A stretch of DNA of 64,000 nucleotides from JBMYTN01 sp049604415 (GTDB lineage: Bacteria > Pseudomonadota > Alphaproteobacteria > Rhodospirillales > Rhodospirillaceae), in contig JBMYTN010000008.1 in assembly GCA_049604415.1 (NCBI GenBank), forward strand, positions 65,821 to 129,820. The letters run 5' to 3'. The translations under genes and the position numbers were made by a program. Shown here piece by piece: positions 41,914-50,770 of this stretch. The notes beneath the pieces were generated by a model, which was not told where the DNA came from, did not search any database, and saw only the letters and a program-made list of their open reading frames with translations. Each line of letters opens with the position of its first letter. The stretch's first letter is position 1.

Positions 41914-43721
41914 CAGTCGTCGGACATCCGCAGCGCGTTGATAAAGGCGCTTTGGGGAATTTCCACGCGACCAAATTGGCGCATCTTCTTTTTCCCCTCC
42001 TTCTGCTTTTCCAACAGCTTTTTCTTCCGGGTGATGTCGCCGCCATAACATTTGGCAGTCACATCCTTGCGCAGGGCGGCGATGGTTTCCCGGGCAATCA
42101 CCTTGCCGCCAATCGCAGCCTGGATCGGGATTTTGAACAAATGCCGAGGGATCAGCTCCTTCAAGCGCTCGCAAATGGCGCGGCCACGAAACTCAGCCTG
42201 GGTGCGGTGGGCGATGAAGGCCAAGGCGTCCACCGGCTCCGCATTGATCAGGATCGAGACCTTAACCAGATCGGAGTCCGAATATTCCGCCATCTCATAA
42301 TCGAAGCTGGCATAGCCCCGGCTGATGGATTTCAGCCGGTCGTAAAAATCGAACACAATCTCGTTCAGCGGCAGACGATAGACCGCCATGGCCCGATTGC
42401 CCGCATAGGTCAGATCTTCCTGGATCCCGCGGCGCTCGGTACAGAGCTTCAGCACCGGTCCCAGATACTCATCGGGCACCATGATGGTCGCTTTGACCCA
42501 GGGCTCTTCGATGCTCTCGATTTTGACCACCTCGGGCATATCCGCCGGATTGTGCAGCTCCGTCTCGGTGCCGTCGGTCATATGCATGTGATAGACCACG
42601 GACGGGGCCGTGGTGATCAGGTCGAGATTGAACTCCCGTTCCAGCCGTTCCTGGATGATCTCCATATGCAGCAGGCCCAAAAAGCCGCAGCGGAAGCCAA
42701 AGCCGAGCGCCGCTGAGCTTTCAGTGGTGTATTCAAAGCTGGCATCATTCAGACGCAGCTTGGCCAGGCTGTCGCGCAGCTCCTCAAATTGCGAGCTGTC
42801 CACCGGGAACAGGCCACACCAGACCACCGGGATTGAGGGCTGGAACCCGGCCAAGGCTTCCGGAGCCGGAGCCTTATCATCGGTCAGGGTGTCACCGACC
42901 GAGCAATCGGCAACGGATTTGATCCCGGCGGTGATAAAGCCCATCTCGCCCGCAGCCAATTCCGGCACTGAGAGCATTTTCGGCGTGAAGACCCCAACCC
43001 GGTCAACCGGATGCACCGCGCCGGTGGCCATCATCCGCACCCGCATGCCCTTGCGCAGGCGGCCATTTTTGATCCGCACCAGGATGATTACGCCCAAATA
43101 GGCGTCATACCAGCTGTCCACCAGCAAGGCCTGGAGCGGGGCGTCGGGGTCGCCTTCCGGCGGCGGCAAATGTTGGGCCACGGCCTTTAGGACCGCTTCC
43201 ACATTCAGGCCGGTCTTGGCCGAGATCTCCACCGCATCGGTCGCATCAATGCCAATGACATCCTCGATCTGACCGCGAATACGCTCCGGCTCGGCGGCGG
43301 GCAGGTCGACCTTGTTTAAGACCGGGATGATTTCATGGCCCGCATCAATGGCTTGATAGACATTGGCCAGGGTTTGCGCCTCAACCCCCTGGCTGGCATC
43401 GACCACCAGCAAGGAGCCTTCACAGGCGGACAGAGACCGGGAGACCTCATAGGCGAAGTCCACATGGCCCGGGGTGTCCATCAGATTGAAGCGATATTGA
43501 GTGCCGTCATCGTCGGTGAACAACAGCCGCACGGTTTGGGCTTTGATGGTGATGCCACGCTCGCGCTCCAGATCCATGGAATCCAGGACCTGGTCCTTCA
43601 TCTCGCGATCATCCAAGCCGCCACACAGTTGGATCAGCCGGTCAGCGAGGGTGGATTTTCCATGGTCAATATGCGCAATGATCGCAAAATTGCGAATGCG
43701 CTCTAGGTCAGTGCGGGACAT
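41913..43721 (-). CDS. lepA: Elongation factor 4 (LepA)
   Basis: Ribosome-associated GTPase influencing initiation and elongation under stress. 602 aa, standard. G1 IAHIDHGKSTLADRL, G2 ERGITIKAQTV, G3 LMDTPGHVDF, G4 VLNKVDLP; C-terminal LepA-specific part KLIPRHLFKIPIQAAIGGKV and VTAKCYGGDITRKKKLLEKQ, which is unique to this family. ATG 43721 (MSRTDLERIRNF) is preferred over the longer frame to 43760. First gene of the block that continues into DUF1007, the transporter and cobN, an unusual partnership. Confidence 0.98.
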   Translation of the reverse strand: MSRTDLERIRNFAIIAHIDHGKSTLADRLIQLCGGLDDREMKDQVLDSMDLERERGITIKAQTVRLLFTDDDGTQYRFNLMDTPGHVDFAYEVSRSLSACEGSLLVVDASQGVEAQTLANVYQAIDAGHEIIPVLNKVDLPAAEPERIRGQIEDVIGIDATDAVEISAKTGLNVEAVLKAVAQHLPPPEGDPDAPLQALLVDSWYDAYLGVIILVRIKNGRLRKGMRVRMMATGAVHPVDRVGVFTPKMLSVPELAAGEMGFITAGIKSVADCSVGDTLTDDKAPAPEALAGFQPSIPVVWCGLFPVDSSQFEELRDSLAKLRLNDASFEYTTESSAALGFGFRCGFLGLLHMEIIQERLEREFNLDLITTAPSVVYHMHMTDGTETELHNPADMPEVVKIESIEEPWVKATIMVPDEYLGPVLKLCTERRGIQEDLTYAGNRAMAVYRLPLNEIVFDFYDRLKSISRGYASFDYEMAEYSDSDLVKVSILINAEPVDALAFIAHRTQAEFRGRAICERLKELIPRHLFKIPIQAAIGGKVIARETIAALRKDVTAKCYGGDITRKKKLLEKQKEGKKKMRQFGRVEIPQSAFINALRMSDD

Positions 43722-43934
43722 GCGCGAAATCGGTCTGTTGTGACAGGAAGGCCGGGACAATAGGGCCGAACGGCCTGGGTTTCAACAATTGCCCGAGCCG
43801 GGCGGTTCGCTGCCGGGACGCGCGTACCACCAAGAGAGTGTTGCATCCTGAAGGGATTGCAAGGAAACTGCAAGCGCATCCCAACGAAACAAAGAGATGA
43901 CCAACATCTCCGGTTGGTAAGGAAAAACAGCGGC

Positions 43935-45164
43935 ATGACAGGGGATACGGCGACTTCCCCCTCTCAGACCACCTATGACGATCTGCTGTCCTTGGCCCGG
44001 GACCGCAGCGTTGAGGGGCGCAATCGTCTGGCGGAAACCATCGAGGCCCTGTTCCTGGACCCCCAGTCAAACAGCCGCGTCGGCACCTTGACCGACCGGG
44101 AACACAGCCTGATGGGCTCTATCCTGCAGCGGGTGCTCAAAGAGGTTGAGCAGACCCTGCGCGACCGGATCATGGACGATCTGTCGGCCAATCCGGAGGC
44201 CCCGCCGGAGCTGATGCGGGTCCTGGCGCAAGACGATATCGACATCGCCTTTCCGATCCTGCGCAACAGCCCGGTTCTGCGCGACCAGGACCTGATCGAA
44301 ATCATCCGTAACCGCACCCTGGAACATCAACTGGCCATAGCCACCCGCAGCGGGCTGGGGGAAACGGTCTCCGCCGCCCTGGTGGACAGCGGGCAGACAT
44401 CGGTGATTGTCCGCCTGTTGAACAATCCCGATGCCAAGATCCATGACTCGACCATGGCCTATCTGGTCGAGGAATCCCGCCGGGTTGATGCCTTCCAGGA
44501 ACCGATCCTGCAGCGCGAAGACCTGCCCTCGGAACTGGCCCAACGCATGTTCCTGTGGGTTTCCGCAGCCCTGCGGACCTTTATTGTTGAGCGCTTCAAA
44601 CTGCCGGAAGACCGGGTTGACGATCTGCTCGAACAAGCGGTCCAGGACACGGACCCCGGCAGCAGCGGCGCGGAGGTTCATCCGGCGGCCAATGCGCTGG
44701 CGGAAGATCTCAGCCAATCGGTGGAGATCACGCCGGGCTTGCTGCTCGATACCCTGAGTGACGGCCAAGTGGATTTGTTTGTTTCCCTGTTTACCAAGGC
44801 TACGGGTTTGCGCGATGTTCTGGTCCGCCGCCTGCTGTTTGAACCCGGCGGCGAGGGCATGGCCATTGCCTGCCGGGCTTTGGGGTTCACAGCGGAGGAA
44901 TTCTCGGTCCTGTTTTTGCTCTCGCGCCGGGCCAGGGTGGAAAGCCTTGCGACCACCAACAAGCGCAAAGCCGATGCCTTGGCCCTGTTCAAGGGCGCTC
45001 CGGTGGCCATTTGTCAGCGGGTGGTGGCGAAATGGACCCGGAACCCGAAATATCTGATGGCCTTGCGCAGTCTGGAAAGCGCACGGGATCAGCTCTATCA
45101 CGCCCAACAGGCCGAGCCCGCCAGCCCGCAGCCCTCTGCACCCACCGCCGGAGGTCCGCCATGA
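43935..45164 (+). CDS. DUF2336 domain protein
   Basis: 409-aa, soluble, mostly helical. The N-terminal half (YDDLLSLARDRSVEGRNRLA… AQDDIDIAFPILRNSPVLRD… LRTFIVERFKLPED) follows the DUF2336 pattern of HEAT-like repeats, a family common in Rhodospirillales and other alphaproteobacteria with no settled function. ATG 43935 has AAGGA upstream; a longer frame from 43857 is less likely. Its stop overlaps the histidine-kinase start (ATGA), so the two probably work together. Confidence 0.87.
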   Translation: MTGDTATSPSQTTYDDLLSLARDRSVEGRNRLAETIEALFLDPQSNSRVGTLTDREHSLMGSILQRVLKEVEQTLRDRIMDDLSANPEAPPELMRVLAQDDIDIAFPILRNSPVLRDQDLIEIIRNRTLEHQLAIATRSGLGETVSAALVDSGQTSVIVRLLNNPDAKIHDSTMAYLVEESRRVDAFQEPILQREDLPSELAQRMFLWVSAALRTFIVERFKLPEDRVDDLLEQAVQDTDPGSSGAEVHPAANALAEDLSQSVEITPGLLLDTLSDGQVDLFVSLFTKATGLRDVLVRRLLFEPGGEGMAIACRALGFTAEEFSVLFLLSRRARVESLATTNKRKADALALFKGAPVAICQRVVAKWTRNPKYLMALRSLESARDQLYHAQQAEPASPQPSAPTAGGPP

Positions 45165-46858
45165 ATGGGGGCGAGACCATCCCGCCGCCGGAAGAGCCCG
45201 AAACCAATCAGAGCCAAGCCAGCGAAGAACCCGACGACAATCTGGTGCAGTGGCATTCGGTCAGCATCAAGGCCCCGGTCGACCCGCTGGGGTCCCGGGC
45301 CTCCACTTTGCCGGAAGAGCGCCTGTATGATCTGACACGGCTGATCTCGGAATGGGTCTGGGAAACCGACCGGGACGGCCATCTGACCTATGCCTCAGCC
45401 CGGGTGTTCGACCTGTTGGGCCTGCCCGCAGAATCCCTGATCGGCAAAAGCTTTGTCCAGATCGGCCAGTTTCGCGGCGAGGCCCCGAATTGGAACCATC
45501 CCTTCCGTGACCATCGCTTGGATGCTGTGGCGGCCAATGGCCATGCGGTGGTCCTGCAGCTGTCTGCGGTGCCGATGTTCGATCCGCAGACCGGATCCCG
45601 TATTGGCAATCGCGGCACCGCCAAGGACATCACCTCCACCGAGGAAGCCAGCGCGGCCCTAAACCGGCAACATGCCTTCCGCAAAGTGTTGATGGATGCC
45701 ATTCCCCTGCCGGTGTTTGTCAAAGACCGGGCCGGGCGCTATATCGCCGTCAACAAAGCCTTTTGCGAGGCCGCTGGGCGGCCCAGCGAGCAAATCCTTT
45801 ATGAGACCATGGAAAGCCTGCTGCCGCCTGATGAAATAGAAATCTATCAGGATGTGGAGCAGGAAATTCTGGAGCGGGGCGGGTCGCGCTATTTGGAGCT
45901 GTCCACCCGGTTCGCCGATGGCAAGAAGCACCAGATCGTCTTGGCCATGTCGCGCTATGGCGAGGGCCAACGCACCAGCGGGCTGATCGGCGTGGTCACC
46001 GATGTCACCGCCCTGCGCGTGACAGAGAAGGATCTGCAAAGCTCCATTGACGCCCTGACCCGCTCCAACAGCGAGTTGCGGCATTTCACCGAGGTCGCCG
46101 CCCATGACCTCCAAGAACCGGTCCGCACCGTGGTTAGCTATTGCCAGCTAATCGAACGCACCTTGGGCAACTACCCGGATCCGCATTTGCAGGAATATCT
46201 CCATTTCGCCATGTCCGGAGCCCGGCGCATGCGTGATCTGGTCAATGACCTGACCCTCTATGCCTCTGTGGATCGCACCCACAAGCAACCCCATCGGCTC
46301 GATCTCGCCCTGATCGCTTTGCAGGCGGCCGAAGATCTCCAGCGCAAGATCCAAGACCCCGATGTCCAGATCACCGTGCGCAAACCCTTGCCCGATGCCT
46401 TTGGCGATCAGATCGAGATCAAGCAGGTTTTCCGTCACCTGTTTGAAAATGCCTGGAAATTCCGCAATCCGGACCGCCCGGTTCAGGTCACCGTGTCCGC
46501 CAGCGCTGCTCAGCCCTCGGCCCTGGCCCTGGAGCAGGCCGCAGGGTCGGCGCAAGATGGGTTGGAGGGCGAAGGGGCCATGGTCACCATCGCCGTCCAG
46601 GACAACGGCATCGGCATGGCGGAAGCGGATTTGGAGCGGATCTTTTCTCTGTTCCGACGCCTGCATGGCCAGGACCGTTTCCCGGGTACGGGGATCGGCT
46701 TGGCGGTTTGTCGGAAGATCGTTGAGCGGTCCGGCGGTCGGATCTGGGCTGAAAGCCTTGGCGACCAAGGCAGCCGTCTGTGTTTCACCCTGCCCCTCAG
46801 CCGGGGGCGGGCCCAAGCGCCCTCGCCGCTGCCCTTGGCCGGGTTTTCGACTGAGTAG
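45161..46858 (+). CDS. PAS-domain sensor histidine kinase
   Basis: 565 aa without clear membrane segments, so cytoplasmic. Two PAS domains (about 60-180, LISEWVWETDRDGHLTYASA; and about 180-300, VLMDAIPLPVFVKDRAGRYI). A HisKA-type dimerisation helix follows with His315 in FTEVAAHDLQEPVRTVVSYC, then a HATPase_c domain (FENAWKF N-box, VQDNGIGM G1, GTGIGLAVCRKI G2). The phytochrome-kinase-like H box suggests light/redox-type relatives, but no chromophore domain is present. No response regulator is adjacent; its partner may be the DUF2336 protein or an unlinked regulator. Confidence 0.93.
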   Translation: MNGGETIPPPEEPETNQSQASEEPDDNLVQWHSVSIKAPVDPLGSRASTLPEERLYDLTRLISEWVWETDRDGHLTYASARVFDLLGLPAESLIGKSFVQIGQFRGEAPNWNHPFRDHRLDAVAANGHAVVLQLSAVPMFDPQTGSRIGNRGTAKDITSTEEASAALNRQHAFRKVLMDAIPLPVFVKDRAGRYIAVNKAFCEAAGRPSEQILYETMESLLPPDEIEIYQDVEQEILERGGSRYLELSTRFADGKKHQIVLAMSRYGEGQRTSGLIGVVTDVTALRVTEKDLQSSIDALTRSNSELRHFTEVAAHDLQEPVRTVVSYCQLIERTLGNYPDPHLQEYLHFAMSGARRMRDLVNDLTLYASVDRTHKQPHRLDLALIALQAAEDLQRKIQDPDVQITVRKPLPDAFGDQIEIKQVFRHLFENAWKFRNPDRPVQVTVSASAAQPSALALEQAAGSAQDGLEGEGAMVTIAVQDNGIGMAEADLERIFSLFRRLHGQDRFPGTGIGLAVCRKIVERSGGRIWAESLGDQGSRLCFTLPLSRGRAQAPSPLPLAGFSTE

Positions 46859-46912
46859 AGCATTTTCAGCAGAAGTGGGTACCGGTTCGGCGGTTCGAAA
46901 ATGCGACAAACC
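46857..46912 (-). repeat. REP-like palindromic repeat, copy C
   Basis: Inverted relative to copies A and B; perfect 8-bp ends GCATTTTC (46860-46867) / GAAAATGC (46897-46904). It begins at the stop codon of the histidine-kinase gene and could serve as its terminator structure. Confidence 0.8.
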
Positions 46913-46973
46913 AAGAGAGCATTTCGGCTTAGCCGAATTGGATCAAGTTCAGCGGTGCAAAAGCGCTTTTGAT

Positions 46974-47243
46974 TAGGCCGTAAACTCATAAACGGGACGT
47001 TTTTGGCTGCTAAATTGGCTAAATCCTATCAGGCAAGGGTCGAAGATCGGGCTGGTGGCCCGGTCAAGATCCCTTAACGCCATAGGATAACGCCAATTTG
47101 CAGTCCTTTGGAGAGGGCTAAAACGCTGGACGAATGCGTCGGAAAACCTTGAAAATGCACCACATTTCCTGCGGTTTCCCTCCTGTTCTTCCAATGTTTT
47201 AGCACCTCCCAAAATCCGTTCCGTTTATGAGTCTACGGCCTAA
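46974..47243. mobile_element. MITE-like element, ~270 bp, ending at the ptsN stop codon
   Basis: Terminal inverted repeats of about 26 bp: left 46974-46999 (TAGGCCGTAAACTCATAAAC…), right 47217-47243 reading inward TTAGGCCGTAGACTCATAAA, differing at about three positions. No coding capacity, so non-autonomous. The inner part (47005-47106) is closely related to the element at 55301-55400. The TA at both ends is compatible with insertion at a TA dinucleotide, as in IS630/mariner-type elements (inference). The right end supplies the TAG stop of ptsN. With copy C, this fills the gene-free stretch 46859-47239. Confidence 0.72.
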
Positions 47244-47704
47244 GCCGCTTGGGTGGTTTGAGACTGAGTCAACAGCGCATACAGCGCTTCGGCGGTGTCC
47301 GTGCCACGCAGCTTTTCGCAAATCCCACGATCCCGCAGCAGTCGCGACACCCGGGCCAAAGCCTTCAGGTGGTCCGCACCGGCATTTTCCGGGGCCAGCA
47401 GCAAAAAGATCAAATCCACTGGCTCGTCATCAATGGAATCAAAATCCACCGGGGCGTCGAGCCGGATGAACAGGCCACACAGGCTCTCCAGGCTGGCCAT
47501 TTTGCCATGGGGAATGGCGATGCCATTGCCCACACCGGTCGAGCCCAAACGCTCCCGTTCCAGCAAAACGTCAAAAATCGCCCGTTCCGGGTGACCGGAC
47601 CGCGCGGCGGCTTTCCGGGCAATTTCCTGGAGCACCTGTTTTTTGCTGGTCACGCGCAGAGCCGGGACAACATCCCCGGGTCCGATGAGATCTGAAATTT
47701 CCAT
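47240..47704 (-). CDS. ptsN: Nitrogen-PTS EIIA protein
   Basis: 154-aa phosphoryl-accepting regulatory protein (EIIA-Ntr) that links nitrogen/energy state to RpoN-related and potassium functions. Phosphorylated His66 lies in GVGNGIAIPHGKM; flanking VTSKKQVLQEIARKAA and VDLIFLLLAPENAGADHLKA are typical. ATG 47704 is chosen; the longer frame to 47749 lacks homology. The final codons (QTTQAA then TAG) abut the MITE's right end, so the C-terminus might have been altered by that insertion. Lies downstream of rpoN, but without the usual hpf in between. Confidence 0.95.
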   Translation of the reverse strand: MEISDLIGPGDVVPALRVTSKKQVLQEIARKAAARSGHPERAIFDVLLERERLGSTGVGNGIAIPHGKMASLESLCGLFIRLDAPVDFDSIDDEPVDLIFLLLAPENAGADHLKALARVSRLLRDRGICEKLRGTDTAEALYALLTQSQTTQAA

Positions 47705-48261
47705 TCGGGAGCCTTTCGCAACTCCGCTGTCCGTGAAACGCTCCGACAAAGCTGACCATATCCCTAAGGACAGCCTTGATCCGGATCCCTGGTCTTCAGC
47801 GTGATCTGCCTATCCTGAACCCCAGGACAAACAAGGCCACCAACCAGACATCAGTGCCCCCGAACCGCTGCTCGGCAGGGTCGGTCCGCCACAGGCGGAT
47901 GGGCGCGGTTCACGGGCCATCTTGGCCCATTTTCGTTAAGAGCCGTTCCAACCAACCATTCATCCGCATGAACACGGGCAGGTCAGAAAAGCTCCAGAAA
48001 CCGCGAAGGACGCGGAACCTATCCCTGGTCCCTTAGGCTGTCAAGACCAGGATTTTTGACAGAATATCGCTTCACACCACGCTTTGGAATCGAAAGCCAC
48101 CGCCTCCGGTCCGGCGATCGCCTTGCCAAGACTGTCGCACCTCTTCCAACAGGCGGAAAACACTCACTGTTTCTAATGTTTTACGATGGTTTCTTTAGGG
48201 GCCACACGCACAATGTGCGCTTGCACTTTTTCAGGCTGAGCCCCACTTGCCGTCGCTGCTA
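47705..48261. other. 557-bp rpoN-ptsN intergenic region, no hpf gene found
   Basis: I see no convincing gene on either strand; two plus-strand frames (86 and 69 codons) lack ribosome sites and protein-like composition. A possible minus-strand promoter for ptsN is TTGACA (48039-48044 on the complement), a 17-bp spacer and TAGGTT (48016-48021). A palindrome GCGCACATTGTGCG-like site occurs near 48205-48222. Confidence 0.5.
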
Positions 48262-49824
48262 TTAGGTCAAAGCAGCGGATTTTTCCCGTCGGCGTTGGAT
48301 CGAGGAGGGAATCTTCATCGCCTCGCGATATTTCGCCACGGTGCGCCGGGCGATGTCGATCCCGTCGGCTTTCAGGATTTCGACAATCTTGTCATCGGAC
48401 AGGATCGCCTTGGGCGGTTCGGCATCGATCATGGTGCGGATCCGATCGCGCACCGCCTCTGCGGAATGGGCATCGCCGCCATCGGTGCCGCCAATCGCTT
48501 GAGTGAAAAAATACTTCAACTCGAACACCCCTCGGGGGGTGGCGATGAATTTATTGTTGGTCACCCGGCTGACGGTGCTTTCATGCATCTCGATGGCCTC
48601 GGCGATATCGCGCAGGATCAAGGGGCGCAAATGGCGCACCCCTTTGGCGAAAAAGCTGTCCTGCAGCCGGACAATCTCGGTGGCGACCTTCAAAATGGTG
48701 TTGGCCCGCTGATCCAAGGACTTCACCAGCCAATTGGCCGATTGCAGCTGTTCGGTGATGAAGGTTTTGGCGTCCTTGTCCCGGCGGCCCCGGTTCAGCC
48801 GGGCAAAATAGCGCATATTGACCAGGACCCGAGGCAGGGTCTCGGTGTTCAGCTCGACCAACCAGCCGCCTTCCGCCGTGTCTGCCGCCGGATCCGGACG
48901 CATCACCACATCGGGCACCATGGTTTGCACGGTTTCATGCTGGAACCGCAGGCCAGGTTTGGGGTCCAAGGCGCGGATCTCCTGGATCATGTCCAAAAGA
49001 TCCTCCTTATCCACCCCACAGATTTGCATCAGTTGGGTGAATTCCCGCTTGGCCAAGCGGTCCAGATTGGCCAGCAGGGCGGCCATGGCCGGGTCCAACC
49101 GATCCCGGTCGGCCAGTTGCAGGGCCAGACACTCTGCCAGGGAGCGGGCAAACACCCCCGGGGGATCCATCCGCTGCAACCGGGCCAAAACCCGTTCCAC
49201 ATCTGCTAAGGGACAGCCAAGCATGGCCGCCGCATCGTCCAAGCTGCCCGAGAGCCAGCCGGTTTCTTCCAACTGCCCGGCCAAATGCAGCGCGATCAAG
49301 CGGTCTGCCCCGTCGGTGATGTCCACACCAATCTGAGCTTCGATATGATCGCTCAAGGTGGTGGCTTCGGACAGCATGGCCTCCAGCCCGGCCCCGCCAT
49401 CCTCATCAAAGGATCCGCCGGCCCCGCCGGACCCGGTGGAGGACGACCAGGACAGGCTGCCATCCTCGGCCCCGTCTGCGCCCGTCGCTCCGTCAGCAGA
49501 GGACGTGCCGACCCCATCGCTGGGGCCTTGTTCATCGCGATCGGTGTTGAAGGCATGGTCAACCGGGGCTTCGGACGCTGTGCCGGGCAATGCGTCAAGC
49601 ACCGGGGCTTCCGGGCGCTCCCGGGCGTCGGCCATGCCCTCGGCTTCCAGGATCGGCGCCTCCGCAGACGCCCGTTCCAGGAGCGGATTGCTTTCCAGCT
49701 GCTGCTCAACAAAGGCCACGAGGTCGAGATTGGACAGCTGCAGCAGCTTGATGGCCTGCTGCAGTTGCGGCGTCATCACCAATGTCTGGGATTGACGCAG
49801 ATCCAATCTGGGAGTCATGGCCAT
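48262..49824 (-). CDS. rpoN: RNA polymerase sigma-54 factor
   Basis: Alternative sigma factor for -24/-12 promoters. 520 aa. Region I is Gln/Leu-rich (LRQSQTLVMTPQLQQAIKLL). An acidic, Gly/Ser-rich linker follows and is longer than usual. The core-binding domain includes GCPLADVERVLARLQRMDPP and the helix-turn-helix ESTVSRVTNNKFIATPRGVF. The RpoN box is ARRTVAKYREAM near the C-terminus. Sits 28 bp downstream of lptB as in most alphaproteobacteria. Confidence 0.98.
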   Translation of the reverse strand: MAMTPRLDLRQSQTLVMTPQLQQAIKLLQLSNLDLVAFVEQQLESNPLLERASAEAPILEAEGMADARERPEAPVLDALPGTASEAPVDHAFNTDRDEQGPSDGVGTSSADGATGADGAEDGSLSWSSSTGSGGAGGSFDEDGGAGLEAMLSEATTLSDHIEAQIGVDITDGADRLIALHLAGQLEETGWLSGSLDDAAAMLGCPLADVERVLARLQRMDPPGVFARSLAECLALQLADRDRLDPAMAALLANLDRLAKREFTQLMQICGVDKEDLLDMIQEIRALDPKPGLRFQHETVQTMVPDVVMRPDPAADTAEGGWLVELNTETLPRVLVNMRYFARLNRGRRDKDAKTFITEQLQSANWLVKSLDQRANTILKVATEIVRLQDSFFAKGVRHLRPLILRDIAEAIEMHESTVSRVTNNKFIATPRGVFELKYFFTQAIGGTDGGDAHSAEAVRDRIRTMIDAEPPKAILSDDKIVEILKADGIDIARRTVAKYREAMKIPSSIQRRREKSAALT

Positions 49825-49852
49825 CGGCAGAACTCTCCCACAACCCTAACGG

Positions 49853-50770
49853 CTAAAGACTAAAGCTGTCCCCGAGATACACTCGGCGGACACCCTCATG
49901 GGCGACAATTTCAGACGGCGCGCCCTCCATCATGACCGATCCCTCATGGAGGATGTAGGCGCGGTCCACAATTTCCAATGTTTCCCGGACATTGTGGTCA
50001 GTGATCAACACCCCAAGCCCGCGATCCTTCAAATGGGCGACCAGATCCCGGATCTCGCCCACCGCAATGGGATCGATCCCGGCCAAGGGCTCATCAAGCA
50101 GAATAAAGGCGGGGCGGGACGCCAGAGCCCGGGCAATTTCCGCCCGGCGCCGTTCGCCACCGGACAGGGACAAGGCCGAGGAATGGCGCAGCCGGGAGAT
50201 GGAAAACTCTTCCAACAGCGCATCAAGCTCCTGTTGGCGCTTTTGCTTGTTCGGCTCGACCGCTTCGAGGATCGAGCGGACATTTTCTTCCACCGTCATG
50301 CCCCGGAAAATCGAGGCTTCCTGGGGCAGATAGCCGACCCCCATCCGGGAGCGCTTATACATCGGCAGCCGGGTCACATCGCGGCCATCAAGGAAAATAT
50401 GACCGTAATCCGGCTGGATCAGCCCGGTGATACAATAAAAACAGGTCGTCTTGCCCGCGCCATTGGGGCCAAGCAGGCCTACGGCTTCGCCGCGCTGCAC
50501 CGACACACTGACCTGCCGCAGCACTTCCCGGCGCTTAAACCGTTTGCCAATGGCCACCGCATAGAGCCCGGCATCGGCCACATCTTCAATGCCCCCGCCA
50601 TGGTGGCGTTGCTCTTCGCTTAAGGTTTCGCTTTGCGCAACAATGGCGTCCATCAGCGCATCATCATCGCTGGTCTGGGCGGCCTCGCCCTCGCCCGGAT
50701 AGTCCAAGGCTGGGGCCGCTGGCTCAGCCCGTGCCGTATCGCCTTTGCGGCCAAACAGACGGGTGATCAT
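49853..50770 (-). CDS. lptB: LPS export ABC transporter ATPase LptB
   Basis: ATPase of the LptB2FG machine that pulls LPS from the inner membrane. Walker A GLLGPNGAGKTTCFYCITGL, Q-loop YLPQEASIFRGMTVEENV, signature LSLSGGERRRAEIARALASR, Walker B FILLDEPLAGIDPIAVGEI, switch HNVRETLEI. 305 aa, because about 65 unaligned, acidic residues precede the ABC domain (E. coli LptB has 241). ATG 50770 overlaps the lptA stop (ATGA), which supports this start. Confidence 0.97.
   Translation of the reverse strand: MITRLFGRKGDTARAEPAAPALDYPGEGEAAQTSDDDALMDAIVAQSETLSEEQRHHGGGIEDVADAGLYAVAIGKRFKRREVLRQVSVSVQRGEAVGLLGPNGAGKTTCFYCITGLIQPDYGHIFLDGRDVTRLPMYKRSRMGVGYLPQEASIFRGMTVEENVRSILEAVEPNKQKRQQELDALLEEFSISRLRHSSALSLSGGERRRAEIARALASRPAFILLDEPLAGIDPIAVGEIRDLVAHLKDRGLGVLITDHNVRETLEIVDRAYILHEGSVMMEGAPSEIVAHEGVRRVYLGDSFSL

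Noticed and set aside
47776..48265. Two small plus-strand frames (86 and 69 codons) in the rpoN-ptsN gap
   Set aside because: No ribosome sites, protein-unlike composition and no similarity to HPF; treated as non-coding.
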